This document shows positions 5,784-7,073 of a stretch of 7,073 nucleotides of DNA, in pieces; the stretch's first letter is position 1, and each line of letters opens with the position of its first letter. Origin of the DNA: Candidatus Bathyarchaeota archaeon RBG_13_52_12 (GTDB lineage: Archaea > Thermoproteota > Bathyarchaeia > TCS64); contig MEZF01000015.1 of assembly GCA_001774245.1 (NCBI GenBank), forward strand, positions 1-7,073, written 5' to 3'. Under the pieces are notes generated by a model that was given only the letters and a program-made list of their open reading frames with translations, did not search any database and had not been told where the DNA came from. The translations under genes were made by a program, and so were the position numbers.

Positions 5784-5791
5784 CGTTATAG
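5784..5791 (+). promoter_or_regulatory. TATA box of the CoA transferase gene
   Basis: CGTTATAG repeats the CGTTATA core found in the thiL box at 5735-5741. Its centre is 25-26 bases before the ATG at 5813, supporting that codon as a leaderless start. A second box, CTTATAC (5764-5770), could drive a slightly earlier start and the longer protein. Confidence 0.5.
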
Positions 5792-5812
5792 AACAGTTTG
5801 GTGAACGACATG

Positions 5813-6964
5813 ATGCGTAAACCCCTCGAGGATATTAGGGTCGTAGACATGACTCACGTCTGGTTCGGCCCCTGGGCCACTATGCTGATGGCGGACATGG
5901 GGGCCGAGGTCATAAGGATTGAGCCTCCCTGGGGTGCCATAGACAGGATAAGCGAGGGTTTGCTCTACGGAGGAGCTCCCTACACCTTCCACCACTTAAA
6001 CCAGAACAAGAAGGACCTCACCCTCAACCTCAAGAGCCCGGAGGGGATGCGCCTCCTCAAGGAGCTGATCAAGAAGAGTGACGTCGTCATCCAGAACATG
6101 AGCGTCGGCACGATGGAGAAGCTGGGCCTCGGCTACGAGGAGCTGAAGAGGCTAAACCCAGGCATCGTCTACGCGGCCCTCAGTGGCTTCGGCCAGTATG
6201 GTCCCTATAAAAACAGGAACTGCTACGCTGCGTTCGCGGAGGCGATGAGCGGACACACCCGAATGACAGGAGATGGAGTCGACCCTCAGGGTCCGCCGAT
6301 CGAGATGGCTATGGCTTTGGGGGATATGACCCCCGGTAGCCTTGCAGCTATGGCGATCATCGCTGCTATCCGCTACAGGGATAAAACCGGATTAGGCCAG
6401 ATGATCGATGTCGCCCAACTAGACTGCATGGTTGCAGTGAACCCTGGGATAACAGGTTATTTCCTCAGCGGGATGCTCAACTGGGAGATGAGGAAGAAGT
6501 ATCCCACGGGAGGTATTGGTGGCATCTTCAAGGCGAAGGACGGTGGCTGGGTACGAGTCGGTGCCTGGAGCCCCTCCGCCATCGATAATATGAAGAAGTT
6601 ACTAAATTTGGAGGAACCTACGAAGGAGGACTGCGAGAAATTCGTCGCATCGATGAACAGGGACGAAGCTGTACAGACGCTCGTAGACGCAGACCTCCCT
6701 GCAGCCCCCATCTACCAGCTGAATGAGACGGTGAATGACCTACACCTCGCCGCTAGGGGGATGTTCATTGACCTCGACCACCTGAAAGCTGGGAAGGTTA
6801 GGACTGCCAACAATCCTATCAAGTTTAGCTTAACACCAACGGAGAGGAAGACTGCCGCGCCGATACTCGGACAACACAACAAGGAGATCCTCAGTATGAT
6901 ACTTGGGCTTAGCGACGCCGAGATCGAGGAACTCGTCAACAATGGCGTCGTCGCTCCCACCTAG
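5813..6964 (+). CDS. family III CoA transferase (CaiB/BaiF)
   Basis: About 383 residues, the usual length of a family III acyl-CoA transferase. These enzymes move CoA between an acyl-CoA and a free acid through an aspartyl intermediate and fold as interlocked dimers. Landmarks, numbered from the chosen start, are LEDIRVVDMTHVWFGPWA (5-22), MADMGAEVIRIEPP (26-39), LNQNKKDLTLNLKSPEG (62-78), YAALSGFGQYGPY (120-132), GDMTPG (170-175) with Asp171 as the likely catalytic aspartate, and TGLGQMIDVAQLD (192-204). The substrate cannot be read from sequence; carnitine, oxalate, bile-acid and aryl acids are all known in the family. Possible starts are TTG 5798, GTG 5801, ATG 5810 and ATG 5813. ATG 5813 is chosen because the family N terminus fits and a TATA box lies 25-26 bases upstream. 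It is divergent from thiL and followed 47 bases later by tRNA-Thr. Confidence 0.93.
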   Translation: MRKPLEDIRVVDMTHVWFGPWATMLMADMGAEVIRIEPPWGAIDRISEGLLYGGAPYTFHHLNQNKKDLTLNLKSPEGMRLLKELIKKSDVVIQNMSVGTMEKLGLGYEELKRLNPGIVYAALSGFGQYGPYKNRNCYAAFAEAMSGHTRMTGDGVDPQGPPIEMAMALGDMTPGSLAAMAIIAAIRYRDKTGLGQMIDVAQLDCMVAVNPGITGYFLSGMLNWEMRKKYPTGGIGGIFKAKDGGWVRVGAWSPSAIDNMKKLLNLEEPTKEDCEKFVASMNRDEAVQTLVDADLPAAPIYQLNETVNDLHLAARGMFIDLDHLKAGKVRTANNPIKFSLTPTERKTAAPILGQHNKEILSMILGLSDAEIEELVNNGVVAPT

Positions 6965-6978
6965 CTTCACCGTATTTC

Positions 6979-6985
6979 TTAAAAA
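6979..6985 (+). promoter_or_regulatory. TATA-like box of tRNA-Thr
   Basis: TTAAAAA, preceded by a pyrimidine-rich TTTC, is centred 30 bases before the predicted tRNA 5' end, the same distance as for tRNA-Asn. It is the only AT-rich block in the 47-base gap after the CoA transferase gene. Confidence 0.5.
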
Positions 6986-7011
6986 CAGGCACTTCTCCCG
7001 TAAGGTGGAGC

Positions 7012-7073
7012 GGCCCGGTAGCTCAGCGGTCAGAGCGGCAGCCTCGTAAGTTGTAGGTCGCGGGTCCGAATCC
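7012..7073 (+). tRNA. tRNA-Thr (anticodon CGT), 3' end cut by window edge
   Basis: The 5' acceptor strand is GGCCCGG (7012-7018), followed by T8 A9. The D stem is GCTC/GAGC (7021-7024, 7033-7036) with GG at 7028-7029 in the loop. The anticodon stem is GCAGC/GTTGT (7038-7042, 7050-7054) with two G-U pairs; the loop CTCGTAA has anticodon CGT at 7045-7047 and no intron. The variable loop is AGGTC. The T stem starts GCGGG and the T loop reads TCCGAAT, then CC begins the returning strand before the window stops. The remaining T stem, acceptor 3' strand and any CCA are not visible. Position 55 is C rather than the near-universal T. It decodes ACG. Confidence 0.88.

Noticed and set aside
1..7073. 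CRISPR array, transposon, toxin-antitoxin or other accessory system
   Set aside because: No regularly spaced repeats, transposase or small toxin-like pairs were seen; all long frames are accounted for by metabolic families.

Overview
This window reads as chromosomal DNA from an archaeon. Several genes have an AT-rich TATA-type box centred about 25-29 bases before a start codon that lacks a convincing Shine-Dalgarno sequence, which is the archaeal leaderless pattern. Other archaeal signs are a short membrane pyrophosphatase of a type common in archaea, a ThiL variant unlike the classical bacterial form, and two tRNA genes with TATA boxes about 30 bases upstream. GC-leaning codons with frequent CTC Leu and AGG Arg would fit the Thermoproteota/TACK side (for example Bathyarchaeia-like lineages), but the lineage is a guess.

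Layout, left to right: the 3' end of a QueG-like 4Fe-4S protein gene (+, entering from outside the window); a pyridoxamine-phosphate-oxidase-fold flavin protein (+); converging on it, a DsrE-like sulfur-relay protein and, upstream of that, a class I SAM methyltransferase (both -); a 164-base divergent promoter region with a long interrupted inverted repeat; a VOC/glyoxalase-fold protein (+); tRNA-Asn(GTT) with an encoded CCA (+); the integral-membrane proton-pumping pyrophosphatase hppA (+), whose 3' end overlaps the convergent thiamine-phosphate kinase gene thiL (-) by 9 bases; a second divergent promoter region with a palindromic TATA box inside an inverted repeat; a family III (CaiB/BaiF) CoA transferase (+); and the first 62 bases of tRNA-Thr(CGT) (+), cut by the window edge.

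The genes do not form one pathway. Most look like separate single-gene transcription units packed head-to-head or tail-to-tail, with spacings of -9, 10 and 43 bases at the tight junctions. HppA would use PPi from biosynthesis (including tRNA charging) to pump protons; ThiL makes thiamine diphosphate; the CoA transferase moves CoA between an unknown acyl-CoA and acid. No mobile element, CRISPR array, defence system or other accessory module is visible. The observations most worth a second look are the two symmetrical promoter-region elements, the unusual features of the two tRNAs, the substrate-loop change in ThiL and the aromatic segment in the flavin protein. Apart from these it is an ordinary housekeeping region.
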